DNA of 7,726 nucleotides from the NCBI GenBank assembly GCA_011524615.1, contig WTJZ01000011.1, positions 1-7,726 on the forward strand. Direction: 5' to 3'. Each line of letters starts with the position of its first letter. The stretch's first letter is position 1. Below, piece by piece: positions 5,843-7,726 of this stretch. The notes under the pieces are model-generated. The model was not told the origin of the DNA and did not search any database. It saw only the letters and a list, made by a program, of their open reading frames with translations. The stretch comes from Akkermansiaceae bacterium. Its GTDB lineage: Bacteria > Verrucomicrobiota > Verrucomicrobiia > Verrucomicrobiales > Akkermansiaceae. The translations under genes were made by a program, and so were the position numbers.

Positions 5843-7726
5843 TTACTCCCCTAGGACCGCCTGACGGCAGCCGGCGAGGTCGAGTTTGCCGCTGGCGAGG
5901 ATGGGGATTTGTGGGGTGTAGACGAGAGACCTAGGGCACCAGAGGGCTGGGATGTCGGCCTCGATGAGCTTCTTCTTCAGATCGGACATGAAGGTGCCAG
6001 CATCGTATTCCTGCAGGCTGGTGAGGAGGACGAGCGCCTCTCCCTTCTTCTCATCAGGGACGCCGACGATGGCGATATGGCGTACTTCCTCTTGGTCGAG
6101 TCCGAGCACCTTATTGATCTCGGCCTCTACGAGCTCGTGGGGAACCATTTCGCCTGCGATCTTAGAGAAGCGGGAGAGTCGCCCCTCGAGCGTGAGGAAT
6201 CCTTCGGCATCGACGCGTCCGATATCGCCGGTATTGAACCAGCCATCTTGGAGGACCTCGGCATTGAGCTCGGGCTGACCGATGTAGCCCGAGAAGATAT
6301 TAGCTCCACGGAGCCAAACGCATCCCGCTTGGGAGAGGGGGAGCTCCTCGTCTGTGATCGGATCTGTGATCTTGATGGCGACTCCGACGAGCGGGAGTCC
6401 AACCGTGCCGGCCTTTTCCGTAGGAATAAGAGTGGCTTCATCGGTAGTCTCAGGAGCAGGGAGGCTGAGGTAGGAGGCGGGAGAGGTCTCCGTGAGGCCG
6501 TAGCCCTCCAGGGGATACTTGCCAAAGCGCTTGTAGAAGGTCTCGGCGAGGTTCTTAGGAAGCTTTTCGGCTGCGGTGACGACGTACTTGAGGCCTGCGA
6601 GTTGTTCTGGTTCGGCGCGTCTGATGTAGCCACGGAGGAAGGTCGGGGTCGCAGTGAGCAGGGTGATGTTATGCTCTTGGATTAGTTCGGCGAGCTTCTT
6701 GGTCTCCAGTGGGCTGGCGTAGGTGACGAGGTTATAGCCCTCTAGTAGGGGGAAGAAGGTCGTCACGGTCAGGCCGAACGAGTGGAAGAGAGGGAGACAG
6801 CCCAACATGCTCGACCCTGCTTGGAAGTCGAGGCGAGAGCCGAACTGGCAGATATTAGCGAGGAGGTTTCGGTGGGAGAGGGGGACGCCCTTAGGAGTGC
6901 CAGAGGAGCCCGAGGTGAACAGGAGCACGGCCTCATCATGGTTACTACGCTGGTCGAGTTTGCGCTTTTTGATGAGCGAGTCTGTCGAGCAGAAGCGGAG
7001 CTTGATCATCCACTTGAGCGCGGCGGGCTTCAGCTTTTTCACCATCGTGTCGAGCATGAGCATTTGGGTCGGGTCAGGCCACGGAAAGGTGGGCAGCTTT
7101 TCGACGAACTTCTGGGCGGTGATGAAGTAGTCGAGATCGGCCTGTGAGATGGCACTATCGACACTGCCCTTGGCCGCGGTGAAGTTGAGGTTCACTGGAA
7201 TCTTGCCAGCGAATAGGACGGCGAGGTTCGCGATCAGTCCTCCTTTGCCCGGAGGGAGGATGATCCCAACGCGGGGCTTATCGGTCTGGGTGAGGAGGTA
7301 GTCGGAGAGGGCGAGCGAGGCCGCTAGGAGGCGGCTGTAGCTCAGTCGCCCATTATCCATGCCGTCATGGATGAAGTGATCTTTCCCATATTGATGGAGC
7401 GCTCTCAGTAGCGAGGTCGTGATCGAGCCGTTGAGGAACTGACGGGAACTGAAGCACGCTTCCGCTGCGAGGAGCGTCTGCTGTAGGAGGTCGTCAGGAG
7501 TGGCCTCCGTGAGGAGTGGGCTCGTCTCCATGATGGAGGACGACTCGCTCTGGTCGATGCGGAGTCTACTATCTGTGGCGCGGTGTACCGCGAGGGTCGC
7601 GAGGGGCAGCTTGAGCGAGCAGAGGGTGGCGAGGATCGGGGCCGGGAGGTCGAGAGGGCCCCCCTTGAGCGTAACAGTGGCAGGTGGGAGGAGTAGCGCG
7701 ATCCCATCTGTACCGAGGTGAGAGGG
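5843..7726 (-). CDS. Acyltransferase–acyl-CoA/acyl-ACP synthetase fusion (Aas-like), N-terminus cut by window edge
   Basis: Adenylate-forming ligase that activates fatty acids with ATP, most like the synthetase half of Aas (2-acylglycerophosphoethanolamine acyltransferase/acyl-ACP synthetase), probably acting at the inner membrane in fatty acid uptake or lysophospholipid repair. I read 627 codons to TAA at 5845-5843. Motifs, numbered in the visible protein: phosphate loop LLFTSGSSGTPKG (268-280), LPLFHSFG (311-318), GYGLTE (408-413), TGDIG with D501 (499-503), the hinge GRLSRFSKIAGEMV (515-528, closely like Aas) and the C-terminal catalytic lysine in ASGKLDL (K614). An ATG at 7531 would give a 562-residue stand-alone synthetase, but the frame has no stop from there to the window edge. 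Those extra 65 codons read as folded protein (LLLPPATVTLKG, then a hydrophobic stretch, then LAVHRATDSRLRI), like the C-terminal part of LpxL/PlsC-type acyltransferases, and continue smoothly past 7531. I therefore infer a fusion. The synthetase is secure; the acyltransferase part is moderately supported because its HX4D motif would lie outside. Confidence 0.85.
   Translation of the reverse strand, partial: PSHLGTDGIALLLPPATVTLKGGPLDLPAPILATLCSLKLPLATLAVHRATDSRLRIDQSESSSIMETSPLLTEATPDDLLQQTLLAAEACFSSRQFLNGSITTSLLRALHQYGKDHFIHDGMDNGRLSYSRLLAASLALSDYLLTQTDKPRVGIILPPGKGGLIANLAVLFAGKIPVNLNFTAAKGSVDSAISQADLDYFITAQKFVEKLPTFPWPDPTQMLMLDTMVKKLKPAALKWMIKLRFCSTDSLIKKRKLDQRSNHDEAVLLFTSGSSGTPKGVPLSHRNLLANICQFGSRLDFQAGSSMLGCLPLFHSFGLTVTTFFPLLEGYNLVTYASPLETKKLAELIQEHNITLLTATPTFLRGYIRRAEPEQLAGLKYVVTAAEKLPKNLAETFYKRFGKYPLEGYGLTETSPASYLSLPAPETTDEATLIPTEKAGTVGLPLVGVAIKITDPITDEELPLSQAGCVWLRGANIFSGYIGQPELNAEVLQDGWFNTGDIGRVDAEGFLTLEGRLSRFSKIAGEMVPHELVEAEINKVLGLDQEEVRHIAIVGVPDEKKGEALVLLTSLQEYDAGTFMSDLKKKLIEADIPALWCPRSLVYTPQIPILASGKLDLAGCRQAVLGE

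Noticed and set aside
5909..6685. Long plus-strand open frame of 258 codons
   Set aside because: It lies entirely opposite the synthetase gene, which has all its family motifs; the plus frame is acidic, low in complexity and has no recognisable motif, so it is a shadow.

Overview
The window looks like chromosomal DNA from a member of the Bacteroidota, possibly Porphyromonas-like. The main pointers are a promoter upstream of mqo that fits the Bacteroidota sigma-factor pattern (TTTG, 19 bases, then TAnnTTT-), the general lack of clear Shine-Dalgarno sites before starts, and the style of the housekeeping proteins. The phylum is a moderate inference. The genus is only a guess.

Layout: (1) Bases 1-2863, minus strand, hold the N-terminal three quarters of dnaE, the catalytic alpha subunit of DNA polymerase III. 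Its frame is open from the start codon to the window edge, so the C-terminus lies outside. (2) Bases 2864-3058 are a divergent intergenic region that carries the mqo promoter. (3) Bases 3059-4531, plus strand, are mqo, malate:quinone oxidoreductase, followed by a strong hairpin terminator at 4563-4598. (4) Bases 4599-4725 are a short convergent intergenic stretch with a small AAG/GCG repeat-like motif. (5) Bases 4726-5637, minus strand, encode an AT-rich Abi_2/AbiD-AbiF-type protein with a HEPN RNase-like motif, probably an acquired phage-defence gene. (6) Bases 5843-7726, minus strand, are an acyl-CoA/acyl-ACP synthetase related to the synthetase half of Aas. Its frame stays open upstream to the window edge, and the extra residues look like the end of an acyltransferase domain, so the full protein is probably an acyltransferase-synthetase fusion.

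The genes do not form one pathway. Three are core metabolism or information genes (replication, malate oxidation into the quinone pool, fatty acid activation or phospholipid repair). The Abi_2 gene is an accessory insertion between mqo and the synthetase gene. I see no RNA genes, no insertion sequence and no CRISPR array. The most interesting items are the lone HEPN/Abi_2 gene in an AT-rich patch, the hidden N-terminal acyltransferase part of the synthetase, and an mqo promoter so close to the ATG that the transcript may be leaderless.
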